A stretch of DNA of 64,000 nt from Isoetes taiwanensis (Eukaryota; Streptophyta; Lycopodiopsida; Isoetales; Isoetaceae): NCBI GenBank assembly GCA_021234155.1, contig JAJEKV010000034.1, positions 11,808,697-11,872,696 on the forward strand, written 5' to 3'. A model generated the notes under the pieces. That model did no database searches. It had not been told where the DNA came from and worked only from the letters and a program-made list of their open reading frames with translations. A program made the translations under genes and the position numbers. Positions 54,791 to 64,000 of this stretch are shown here, in pieces (the first letter of the stretch is position 1; the number at the start of each line of letters is the position of its first letter).

Positions 54791-57480
54791 GGCCGTGGAA
54801 CTTGTCCCTCGTGGTACTTCGCATTCCAGATGACATGGAGAGGCTTGACGCCAACCAGGCCTCCTCCATTCCAAAAATCAAAAACGTGTTCTGTCCCCCT
54901 CGCCGGGCCAACCAAGGGCCACCTAACTCTAAAACGTAGGGTTTGAAAGTCACCAACGGATTGCACACTCTGGCCACTTGGCAAAGCCGCCTCGGTTGAA
55001 ACCATGATTTTCCCCGCCCCATGCATTAATAGCAATTCTATCATGAATTCGGATCATAAACACAAAGAAAGCACGATAAAAATCGCCCTCAAAAGCGAAA
55101 TCTATGTGATGTGCGCATGATGTCGCATCAACGCAAGAGAAATGCATCCGCAATAGAAAGCAAGCAGTAGGCAGAGACGGAAGCTCGAAAGCCAACCCTC
55201 CCGTGAGTCACCTGCCTGGGTAACGGCCCCATCAAGTGTTGGAGCTAGCTTTGCTTCTCCGCGGGTCACATGTATACCACCCAGCCCTAGTGCTCTATTC
55301 TCACTTCGATCTTCTACCGGCCCTCAGACCTCCCAAGCCTTGTTCTCGCAAAGGCCTGGGGCCGGGGTCGTGAGGACCCGGCCGACCCCACCGAATCGAG
55401 AACCTGCTCTCTCGCCTAATGGACCCCAACATCCCCATTACCTAGAGACCGCTCTCAGTGGGTTGCAATCACCCCTCTCCAAGAAACGCCAAAAGTAGGT
55501 CGCTTACCACACACCTCAGGCCACTGCATGGAGAGGTGGATGTAATACCTCCTAGTGGGGTGGTAAGATTGATCCCAACCCAGTGGAACTCTGTCCCTCT
55601 AGGTACTGCTCCGCATCTATGTGGAGAGGTCGCCAACCGGGCCTCCCTCCATGCCCCGTGAACGGGTCTAAACCCCGCCGTAGGCCAATCTGGGTAATAA
55701 CCTCAATCAAAAATCGAGGGTTGGGGCTTCGTCCAAAAATACCTGGATTTTCTCCTGTATGCTCGCGCCACTTGGCGTGCGTTTCAGTCGGTTGAAAATC
55801 GTGATTTTCCTCACCCATGCATTGGGCTAATTATGAATTTCCATAAACACAAAAAAAACACGTAAAAATCCCAAAAGGTGAAGATATGTAACATGACGCC
55901 GCGACAGCAAGAGAAAAGTAATCAATAATAATAGCATAATGCTGCAGGCATTTAGACGAAGCCCGAGCAACCCCTTCTGAAACCGCCTGGGAACGTACCA
56001 CCCAGCAAGGGAGGCTGCCTTCTCCGCGGGTCACATGTACTCCACTCAGCAGCCCTAGTGCTCCGCCATTGTCACTTCAATCTCTACCAGGCCTGGTGAA
56101 CCCCAAGTATTCGTTTCAAGCAGCCAATCCAAGCCGGGCCGAGGATCTGGCCGACCCCCACCGAATCGAACCGGCTCAATGGACCCTAACATCCCCATTA
56201 CCTAGGGGACCAAGCTCGTGGCGAAGACCACTCCCCTCTCCAAGAAACGCCAGTATCGCTTAACACCAGGAATAATCATGGAGGTGGATGCCTAATACCC
56301 TGCTGAGGGTGATCCCCCGGAAACTCAAAGGCCGTGGTCCCCTAGGGTACTGCTCCCGGACGACGGGCGTAGGTCTTTCCGGGATTGCTAACCGGCCTCC
56401 CTCCATGCCCCAAACGTAAAAACGTGTGGGTCTAAACTCCCCGCCAAGGCCAAACGGCCATCCCAATCAAAAATCGAGGGTTCTAAAACTCATCCGCAAA
56501 TACCGGGATTTCCCATAAATTTCTGGCCACTGCTGCGAAGTTACCGGCCGAAAACCGTGAGGATTTTCTCCCCTCGCCCATGCATTAATTATGAATTTTC
56601 TGGAGCATAAAAACAATGTGCCAGGAAAGTTGCCACGCATAAAAATTGGCCCTCAAAAAGGTGTGAAATTCATGTGACGCGTGCCATGACGCCGCAGACA
56701 ACGCTAGCAGAAAATGCACCCGGCAATAGAAGCACGCGTAGATGAGACGAAGCCCGAGCCAACCCCTTCCTGAGACCACCTGGGCCTTAACGCCCACGCT
56801 GGTAAGCAGCTAGCTTTGCTTCCGTGGTCGATGTATACTACACCCAGCGCCCCAAGGTCGCTATTCTCACTGGGCCTTTCTGGCCACTGTGGCTCGGTGA
56901 ACCCTTGGCCTTTGTTCCTCGCAGCAGTCCAAGCCGGGGTCGGTGTGGACTAACAAATCTCCCACTCCAATTCAAGAACCGTCTCAATGGACCCTATCAT
57001 CCCCATTACCTAGGGGACCAAGCAGGGGCGAAGACCACCTGAAACGCCAAAGTAGGTCCCACACACACACTTGTAGTCAATTGGCATGGAGGGGATGCCG
57101 AATACCTCCTAGTGAGGGGTAAGTGATTGATCCCTCGCCGTGAACTTGTCCCTAGGGTAATTTGCCGCCTCCTCGGACGACGGCGAGGTCGGACCACAAC
57201 CGGCCTCCCTCCATGCCCCAAAATCGAAAACGCGGGTCCAAACCTTTTGCCGTGTGGCCACCCACGCCATCCCCAAGGGTCTAAAACTCATCCTGGAATA
57301 CCGGGATTTTCCTATACTGGCCACTTGGCAAGCCAGCTGGCTGCAAAACCAGATTTTTCCCCGCCCCATGCATTAATTATGAATTTCCGAGCATAAACAC
57401 AAAGAAAGCAATGTATAAAAATCCGGTCTCAAAAAGGTGAAATCTTAGTAGGATGTAAAAGATGAGACAGATAATGTAAG
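54790..57480. repeat. Three to four tandem copies of a ~780-bp unit
   Basis: 'ggcctccctccatgcccc' occurs near 54860 (variant), 55637, 56395 and 57203. 'atgcattaattatgaattt' with 'cataaacacaaagaaagca' occurs near 55021, 55818, 56580 and 57368. Successive distances are about 760-810 bp. Each unit also has 'caatggaccctaacatccccattacctag' in similar positions (quoted with variants). Non-coding by appearance. The region is GC-richer than its surroundings. Confidence 0.8.
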
Positions 57481-57564
57481 AGAAAAATGCACCAGCATAT
57501 ATACCTTCGGAGACTCCTTCACAAGAAAGGGGTGCGCCGCCCTTGCGGTTTTGCGCAAAGACAT

Positions 57565-57680
57565 CCAAGGTCCATCGTATCATCTAGCCATGTCACCGTA
57601 CCTGCTAACATCACCATCGAAAAGACCAAAGATGGACATCTTTGGTTTTGGCCTAGTCAAAACTTCTGACTTAGCTTATC
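57565..57680 (-). repeat. Inverted flanking segment X, right copy
   Basis: Reverse complement of 53810-53915 at good similarity over about 100 bp. It is followed by minisatellite array 3 in the orientation that mirrors array 2 about this block. Confidence 0.75.
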
Positions 57681-57734
57681 GCATGCCATGTCACTCACTT
57701 AAAAGATCTCGCCACCCGAACCCCAACGATGGTA

Positions 57735-59050
57735 CGTTGGACACCTGCTTGGAGCTCGTGGTATGTTTGAGCCACCTGGAGCCCAGTTTCGCATTATATG
57801 GGAGTCCACGTGCGGGTATGTTTGAGCCACCTTGGCATGTTGGCCTAGGTGGCATGTTTGAGCTCCACCTTGATGTTTGAGCCACCGCATGTTTGAGCCC
57901 TGGTGGCATGTCGGAGCCTAGATGGTGCATGCGTTTGACACCTAGGAATGTTGGCGGGTACGCTGGTTTCTCAACTGTATATTTGAGTACCACCTCTGCG
58001 CAAGTTGGAGCATAGTGGTATGTTGGTTCGCTGCGGCATGTTTGAGCACGCTATAGTACGTTTGGAGCCATTTTTGTTAAGGCTCTAGTGCATGTTTGGA
58101 TTTCACTCAGAGCCTGCTCAGGTGGTTGGAGCCACCTCGCATGTGGGAACCACTGCTCGAGCTCAGTGGTACGTTTGACACCTTACTAAAAGCTGGAGCC
58201 ACCTCGCGCATGTACCGGCAGCCTGTAGGTGGCATGTTGGAGAATCACGCGTGGGCATGCGTTTGAGCCACCTTGCCAGCGTTGCAGCTTCAGGGTGGCA
58301 TACGTTGGAGCCTGCGGTGGTACGCTTGAGCCACCTTGGTATGTTGGAGCCCACGGCATACGAGCTACCGCAAGCTGGAGCACGCCAGCGCGATGTTGCC
58401 CGCGGGCATGCTCGGTGCTACGTTGAGCCTGTGGTACGTTGGTTTCACCACCTTGGCACGGCATGTTGAGCCCATCGCTGCATGTTTGAGCCTGTGGCGT
58501 GTTAGAGCCAATTGGCTGTTGGAGCCTAGGTGCATGTTTGAGCCAACTTGGCATGGCTCAGGGTGGTATTGCCGAGCCACCCTGGCTGTTGGAGGCTAGG
58601 GTGGCAGGTTCACGCAGCGTTTGAGCCACCTTACGTTTGTTTTGCATGTTGGTTTGTGGGTGGCATGTTTGAGCCCAATTCCTCAGATGTTTGGTTTCAC
58701 CGGGTACGTTTGAGCCTGTGGCATAAAGCCCAGTGGCATTGCTCGAACACCAGACAAAGTTTGAGCCCAGTGGCATGTTGGAGCCACAATGGCATGTTGG
58801 AGCTCAAGTGAGTCCGCATTTACGTTTGAGCCTATGGATGTTTGAGCCACCTAGGAATGTTGGAGCATTGCTGATCTTCACGGGTTTGAGCCAACGCAAG
58901 TTGGACATGGTGTTGGATTCGGCATGTTTGTTAACGCTGGAGCCTAGGTGGCATGTTTGGACATTTTGTTCATGCTGGAGCCTAGGTGGTACGTTGAGCC
59001 AATTGGCATGTTTGAGCCTAGGTGGCATTGCTTGGCATGTCAGCCCACGC
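57735..59050 (+). repeat. Minisatellite array 3 (GGTGGCATGTTTGAGCC unit), forward orientation
   Basis: The same ~20-bp unit as arrays 1 and 2, with many variants (GTACGTTTGAGCCACC, GGCATGTTGGAGCC). It mirrors array 2 across the central block, so arrays 2 and 3 plus the X segments make a large inverted repeat with about 3.6 kb between the X segments. Confidence 0.85.
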
Positions 59051-59109
59051 TATGCAAAAAATAGTGTAAGTAATTGAAGTAGTTGAAGTAACTTGTGTTA
59101 CATGGAATA

Positions 59110-59640
59110 CTAGTATAAAAACATGTGATCGCACGCAGCATCACATGTAGCAATCAAGAATCATCCTACCACTATAAAGACCCCGTGATATGGAAGGATA
59201 GGACATGTAGAGAATCAAGTACTCTTTCCTACTTCTATAAAGACATGTGAGAATAGAAGCGATACACACGTCGTGAATTATGCACTTTTCCCAATGCCTT
59301 AGTAAATAAAGTACTGGCCCTATCACTACTATAAAGACATGTGACATGGAAGTATATGACATGTAGAGAATCAAGTATTCTTTTCCGACTTCTATAAAGA
59401 CATGTGACAATAGAAGTATTACACATGTCGAATTCATGTATTCTTTTCCTACAATGCTTTAAGAATAAAGTATCATTCACTACTACTAAAAGACATGTGA
59501 ATGGAAGTATAGGGTATGAGAATCAAAATATTCTTCCCACATCTATAAAGACATGTGACAACAGAATTATTAGACATGTAGAAATTCAAAGTACTCTTCC
59601 CATGGATTGTATTATAAAATGACATGTCACAATAGAAGAA
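59110..59640. repeat. Higher-order tandem repeat, 155-bp unit of 63 + 92 bp
   Basis: 'tataaagacatgtga' or variants occur at about 59113, 59174, 59237, 59330, 59393, 59485, 59545 and 59610. The spacing alternates roughly 63 and 92 bp, giving a 155-bp higher-order unit (59174, 59330 and 59485). Each copy is followed by '.aat.gaagta' and 'acatgtagagaatcaagta'. Confidence 0.75.
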
Positions 59641-59775
59641 ACTACAAAACAATGTTGATGTTTTAGTCCAATCGTAAAAAGAACACCCATCAGAACAAAA
59701 CCATACCTTCACAAATCCCACATGATGTAGGATTCTTTGAAAACAGGACATGTAGACCTACCAAAAACCGATGTT

Positions 59776-60407
59776 TCAAATGGAAAAAACCAAAACCCGG
59801 TGTGCAAAGTGAGAAGCTCCTATTGCGGGAGGACCTTGGGTCCGGTGGTCGCCGAGGTTTGAGATCTGAAGAGTGTAAACCGAAGTGTTTGTTGAAAAGA
59901 AGGGGATTGGAGGATGTCCAAACGATAGCCCAAAAGACATGGGATAACCCATGCCCGTGGGAGATGATGGTTGTGAAGGCGGGAGCGGCCGAGGAGATAT
60001 GAATGTGGTGGCACTAAGTGTGGAAATAAGCCGCGTACCAATGCAGTGTGTATGAGGTGACGAGGTTGGGAACAATGTTTGCAATGGAGGAGAGCCGATC
60101 GAGGAATAATAGAGAGTAGTAGCCGATGAGCTGTGGAGGAATATGGCCTTCAATATCATAAGCAAAGTAGGCATCTCGGTAACTTCTGATGCTGATGCGA
60201 AAGCCCAAACGAGACGCCACCGCAAGCCTCCGAGGAAAGCTCGTATATATGCATGGTAAAAAGAAGGAAAAGAAAAATCAGACCCCAGCCATGGTCAGTC
60301 CGTTCGAACTCCTGCAGACAGCCTCCTGAGGACCTGTGGATCAAACAGAGAACCAGAGTCATTACGGATTTGCAAAAAGAAACTAAGGAAGGAAAAGAGA
60401 AAAACAA
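59776..60407 (-). other. Unidentified minus-strand open frames
   Basis: Three overlapping minus-strand frames (59776-60225, 60014-60220 and 60156-60407). The one at 60220-60014 reads 'SYRDAYFAYDIEGHIPPQLI' and 'GYYSLLFLDRLSSIANIVPN', the most protein-like text here. No domain was recognised. Upstream on the minus strand lie a TATA-like string (about 60525-60535) and 'aattgatatcaaag' (near 60445), reminiscent of an LTR/leader junction, but no LTR pair was found. Confidence 0.25.
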
Positions 60408-60539
60408 GAAGAAATAATGAAGAAATATAATGAGGAGAACAAACCTTTGATATCAATTGTGATATGAGTTTTCAATCAGAGGAAGCAGAGATAAGACCAA
60501 ACTCATCTATCTGAATGCGGCCTAATTTATATATATAGT

Positions 60540-61318
60540 ATAATGGCCTGCCCAATATAGGAGACTGGCCAGATCTCGGCATGACTCGGAAGAAGGCCTG
60601 ACGCAGAATGGCAGGCTCTTGAGGCTCAAGTCACGCTGCGGCACGGCCCGCCACTTTGTCCTGCCTCACCCTTCGTGCCTGTGGGTCTTTAAGTGCGTAG
60701 TCTCATGTGCCTGGCTGGCGCTGGGCTCACAGCTTGACGATTGGATCTCCACCGACGTGATCCTTGGCCTGACCTTGTATGAATAAATTGCATCAAAGAT
60801 TTATTGTGATTAACAACTACATCATGCACTGTATGATGAAAAGATGGATACAAGGATTTAGTATCAAATACTACATTAAGATGACATCATGATTGATCAG
60901 ACATCTAAAATTTATATTAAAGATGGTTATCATCCGTAGAAGAAATATTACCTGATGGTTGTTTATGCTTACAATGATACGCTTATATTATCTCTCTCTC
61001 ACACACACACGCACGAGCTAGACGCGGTTCTTCAATTTCTATTATTTGCAACTTTTAAGAATCAGTAACTAAGTCTCGTTATTCCTCTTCAATACTGTAT
61101 AACACACATAAATTATATTTCATTCTATTAGTATTTAATAGCGATTCACTTCAGAGATTATTATATCAACATTTCTTTTCCACCCAGTATTCAAATACTT
61201 TCTCTTTGGCATTCCGCCTTCCGTAATCTACAATCGCTTTTTCTTTTACCATACTTTATGATCCAGATGTGTACACCCTATTAACGTAATAGCAACTCAT
61301 ATCACTATACAGAGATTC
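60540..61318. other. Gene-free segment with a short CT/CA microsatellite
   Basis: A (TC)n(AC)n run lies at about 60992-61012. Otherwise no feature was recognised. Confidence 0.35.
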
Positions 61319-61912
61319 TTATTTACTGCGCTTACATTTCCAGAGATATTCTATAGAGACATTGAATTGAGCCCGGGTCACCGGGTCTGCTATGGGCTGG
61401 TGATCTTCCCATATCACAAGGCAGCTTGTGACTATAGTGTCCACGAAGATCAAAAGTACGTCTGGTCCTTCTTGAGCCAAGTTATACAATGGTTTGAGCA
61501 GTCCGGACTCTTGTTTGAAGCTAGAAGGAACGCTAAATAAGAGGTAAGGCAACCATTCTGATCGAGCAATGAGAGAATGGTGCTGATCGCGATGTTTGAA
61601 GATCCAGATTGAATCACCGGACGCCAAAAACCCAATCTGCAAAGGGCACTTATTGAACACAGACGATTTATCATGCGACAGCAAATGTCCACGTAGTAGT
61701 TTAGGCACCATGTGGTGAGGAGAAGCGGGTATATGATTGTTCCGGCATGTGACCACGTTAGTAGAGGTACCGAGGTGGAAATCGATCGCGGCACCCAGCC
61801 GGCGAAAGGGAGACGCCTGAAAGCGAGAGTTCTCACAACAGGCCAACATGGAATAACGCCGAAGTATATAAGTTAGAGGATGGAATAAGGATAATCGTAT
61901 TGAGATCCACAA
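61319..61912 (-). CDS. Unidentified 197-residue open frame
   Basis: The frame runs uninterrupted from ATG 61912 to a stop at 61319. It contains 'SRFQASPFRRLGAAIDFHLG', 'GFLASGDSIWIFKHRDQHHS', 'RSEWLPYLLFSVPSSFKQES' and 'DVLLIFVDTIVTSCLVIWED', the last being hydrophobic enough for a membrane or buried helix. No family was recognised. A second long frame (61836-61450) overlaps it, so the openness may be partly chance. It could be a remnant of a retroelement or an orphan exon. Confidence 0.3.
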   Translation of the reverse strand: MWISIRLSLFHPLTYILRRYSMLACCENSRFQASPFRRLGAAIDFHLGTSTNVVTCRNNHIPASPHHMVPKLLRGHLLSHDKSSVFNKCPLQIGFLASGDSIWIFKHRDQHHSLIARSEWLPYLLFSVPSSFKQESGLLKPLYNLAQEGPDVLLIFVDTIVTSCLVIWEDHQPIADPVTRAQFNVSIEYLWKCKRSK

Positions 61913-63202
61913 CTATTAATTATAAAATTTAAGGCAAGCGTGTTTTAAGATCGATGTTCTTGAGGTGTGCAATAAAGATGTGGCAAGTGGCATGAGAGAT
62001 GACTACGAGCTAATGGAGTTACTAATATTTTGGTCAAATGCATGGTACAAGTAAGAAATGGATTTGATGACATCTCGGCTGGCATCGAGACACGAGCAAA
62101 GAGATCGCATAAATAGTGTGGAAGATAGTTTCCACACAAGCACAGAGAGTCGGTGCCCAACTAAGCGATATGGGGGCATTCTATAAGACCGCTGAATGAA
62201 AGATTTGCAATTAAGGAAGGAAGGCTCAAATGTATCTCAAAGTCAGTAAAGTATGTTGGAGCTTTGGTGAAGCTTATACTATGAAGGAAAGTTGACTCAA
62301 ACTAACATACATTAGGGGAGATGGGTGACGATAACCGTTAGCGTATAGCAGCTTACATGAGCTGTAAGGTATGTTAAGCTTTGGCAAAGCATATCATGAA
62401 GGAAAGTTGACCGCAACTAATGATACATTAGGGAGGCAAGAATGCAAATTCTCATGAGAAAGTGTGATAGCAGGATTGAAAGTTGCAGGTAAACAAATGC
62501 TTCAAATAAACAGAATTTGAAGGAGCACTTTGAAATAGTCCAAAGTCCTGTGGGAGTATGAACAAGATAGTTGCTCAAGGAACATCTCACCAAGAAGAAT
62601 GTGCTCTAGACTTGACATCGTGTGTGTCCTGTAAAGGAGCAGCTAACGCTGGTATAGGCAGGACCAACCATTTAATGGTAAAAAGAACAAGAGAAAGAAA
62701 AGGTATAATGGAACTTTTAGTCACACCCATATGAATAGAGAAATAATGAAGATAAGAGTTCTTATACTAGACGCTAAACATGTCCACTAGGAACTAGGGG
62801 TGGCATCTCCCCTGGAATTTGCCATTAGAGCTTGAGGATCAAGGCAAAACCAAGGTTAGAGTCTAAAAAGCAGGTCAAAATCACAACATGTATATGGTAA
62901 AAGATAAATGAGCTTCGAGAAAAATTTGGCGCATAAAGTATGACACATAGGTAGGTATATGTCAAAGAATCACATATGAGTCTGACTTAGGGTTGGCTCA
63001 CACATGTTACTATATCACATAATGGCTAACGATAGTGATGGTGTGGATGTTGAAGGGATTTAGTAGTACCAAACATTACATTAGTGATGATATCAAGGAT
63101 GCTCTAATTCGCGGGAGACGCCCAAATACGCCATATCAAAGACAGTTGAATATCAGAAGGAAATATTATTCGATGTTTAAAGAATAAGCATGCAATGATA
63201 TG
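61913..63202. repeat. Gene-free stretch with a 118-bp direct duplication
   Basis: 'gtatgtt.gagctttgg.gaagc' with 'atgaaggaaagttgac' and 'aactaa..atacattaggg' occurs at 62251 and 62369 (offset 118 bp). The rest shows no recognisable feature. Confidence 0.5.
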
Positions 63203-64000
63203 TCATAAGACTGAATACAAATGCATGCACTTGCATACTAAGCAGTAGTCTGCGAAGGAGCGAAAAATTGTGTTTTTGACAGTTCCTTTCAGATGAGGAA
63301 GAATAGAATCAACCAGAAAGAACTCAAGCGCAAAGGCCCATGGTGTAGAGGAAGCATCGATCTCCAAGGACCCACATGCAATCTTGGGCATGGATGGAGG
63401 TGTTTTTTTTTTTTTTTTTTTTTTTTTTAAATAAAATTTGGATTATTCCTCTATGCCTTATGAATTCCTAGGGTCATATGCAAGGAAGAAGAGAAAAAAT
63501 ACCAAACAATTAGATCTTTGATTTACATGTATTCATTGTGTATGGTTTTAGTGCCCTTGGCCCAACTTAATTCCTATGACCTTGTATAAAATGTTGCATA
63601 TTGAATGTGGTGATATACCCACTCAAACTAAAAGTGCATGTACACGTGCTTTTATCTAGGGAACATGCATCATATCAAATGGTGGCTTTGACACCCTGGC
63701 ATCTAACACAATTGTGCGCATGTTAACGTGGTTACATAGAAATGAGAAGGCCCCCCTTACTTACATGCAATTTTGTGACTAGTGAGTGCTACGGCCATTT
63801 TTATTTTCAAAGATGAGACTGTGTTTTTTATTTGACCATGGGTATGATGGTTGCGACTTTGCAACTCTCACCTTATCATGAAGGTATCATGCTTTTAAGA
63901 TATGCATTATTTCAATATTTTGAACCGGTCTCTCCACAAGTGACTACCGCCACCAGTGCAAATAATGAGAGACTTCCTCCACGCCAAAGATTTTTGATGG
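63203..64000. other. Gene-free end of window with a T26 run
   Basis: A run of 26 T lies at 63403-63428, which on the minus strand would be an A-tract such as the end of a retro-inserted sequence coming from the right. A short minus-strand frame (63391-63203, starting 'MPKIACGSLEIDASS') adjoins it but has no recognised domain. Confidence 0.3.

Noticed and set aside
52595-59050. Many open frames with repeated Met-Pro-His-Leu-Gly-type text on both strands
   Set aside because: They follow the ~20-bp minisatellite in every frame and on both strands, so they are by-products of the DNA repeat and not genes.
60440-61305. LTR with a tRNA-type primer-binding site on the minus strand
   Set aside because: 'aattgatatcaaag' and a TATA-like string are suggestive, but there is no second LTR, polypurine tract or pol domain nearby.
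1-64000. Explaining all frameshifts as sequencing error
   Set aside because: The dioxygenase gene is free of indels over 1.6 kb, and nested insertions show the elements are old. Single-indel cases near 13310, 19260 and 26912 remain open to error and are flagged individually.

Overview
The window looks like nuclear DNA of a land plant with a large, repeat-rich genome. The support is an intact four-exon gene with GT-AG introns and a TATA box, degenerate plant-type Ty3/gypsy elements, a tRNA-derived SINE-like unit, foldback and Tourist-like MITEs, and a transposon-type protein of the DUF7869 class. No rRNA, intact tRNA, CRISPR or bacterial-style operon was seen. A non-flowering vascular plant fits the density of old elements, but the lineage cannot be fixed from this window.

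Layout: 1-1740 is AT-rich and without genes. 1744-2930 is unidentified GC-rich debris. 3223-8430 is the decayed gag-pol of a plus-strand Ty3/gypsy element, with a 538-bp foldback element nested in its reverse transcriptase. It is followed by four ~100-bp tandem repeats, a polypurine tract and a probable 3' LTR. 11462-16889 is a broken multi-exon minus-strand gene or element. It carries a DGQHS (ParB/sulfiredoxin-like) motif and, near its 3' end, an NIF/FCP1-type HAD phosphatase domain interrupted by a 787-bp Tourist-like element. A divergent plus-strand DUF8039-like ORF starts across a spacer with 54-bp repeats. A minus-strand ORF for a basic-then-acidic protein lies at 19079-19545. A palindromic GC-rich word (core CGCCTGGCG) recurs through 12.8-18.8 kb. 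20273-22450 is a decayed DUF7869 element, followed by unidentified coding remnants and a three-hairpin array at 23.8 kb.

25-37 kb is mostly AT-rich non-coding DNA with one unidentified coding remnant, a second copy of the foldback family, a poly(A)-ended LINE-like remnant, a 345-bp duplicated segment and a SINE-like unit. The only convincingly intact protein gene is at 37387-39031: a 358-residue 2-oxoglutarate/Fe(II) dioxygenase with all metal and co-substrate residues present.

39-47 kb holds palindromes and several tandem segmental duplications. 47284-47656 is a minus-strand gypsy reverse transcriptase fragment. 52.6-59.6 kb is a compound repeat block: minisatellite arrays of a ~20-bp unit in opposite orientations, an inverted ~100-bp segment, three ~290-bp units, four ~780-bp units, and a 155-bp higher-order repeat. 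The last 4 kb hold unidentified minus-strand ORFs and AT-rich sequence.

The intact dioxygenase argues that the many frameshifts elsewhere are real decay rather than uniformly poor sequence. The best candidates for something undescribed are the DGQHS + NIF-phosphatase mosaic with its palindromic word, and the inverted minisatellite complex.
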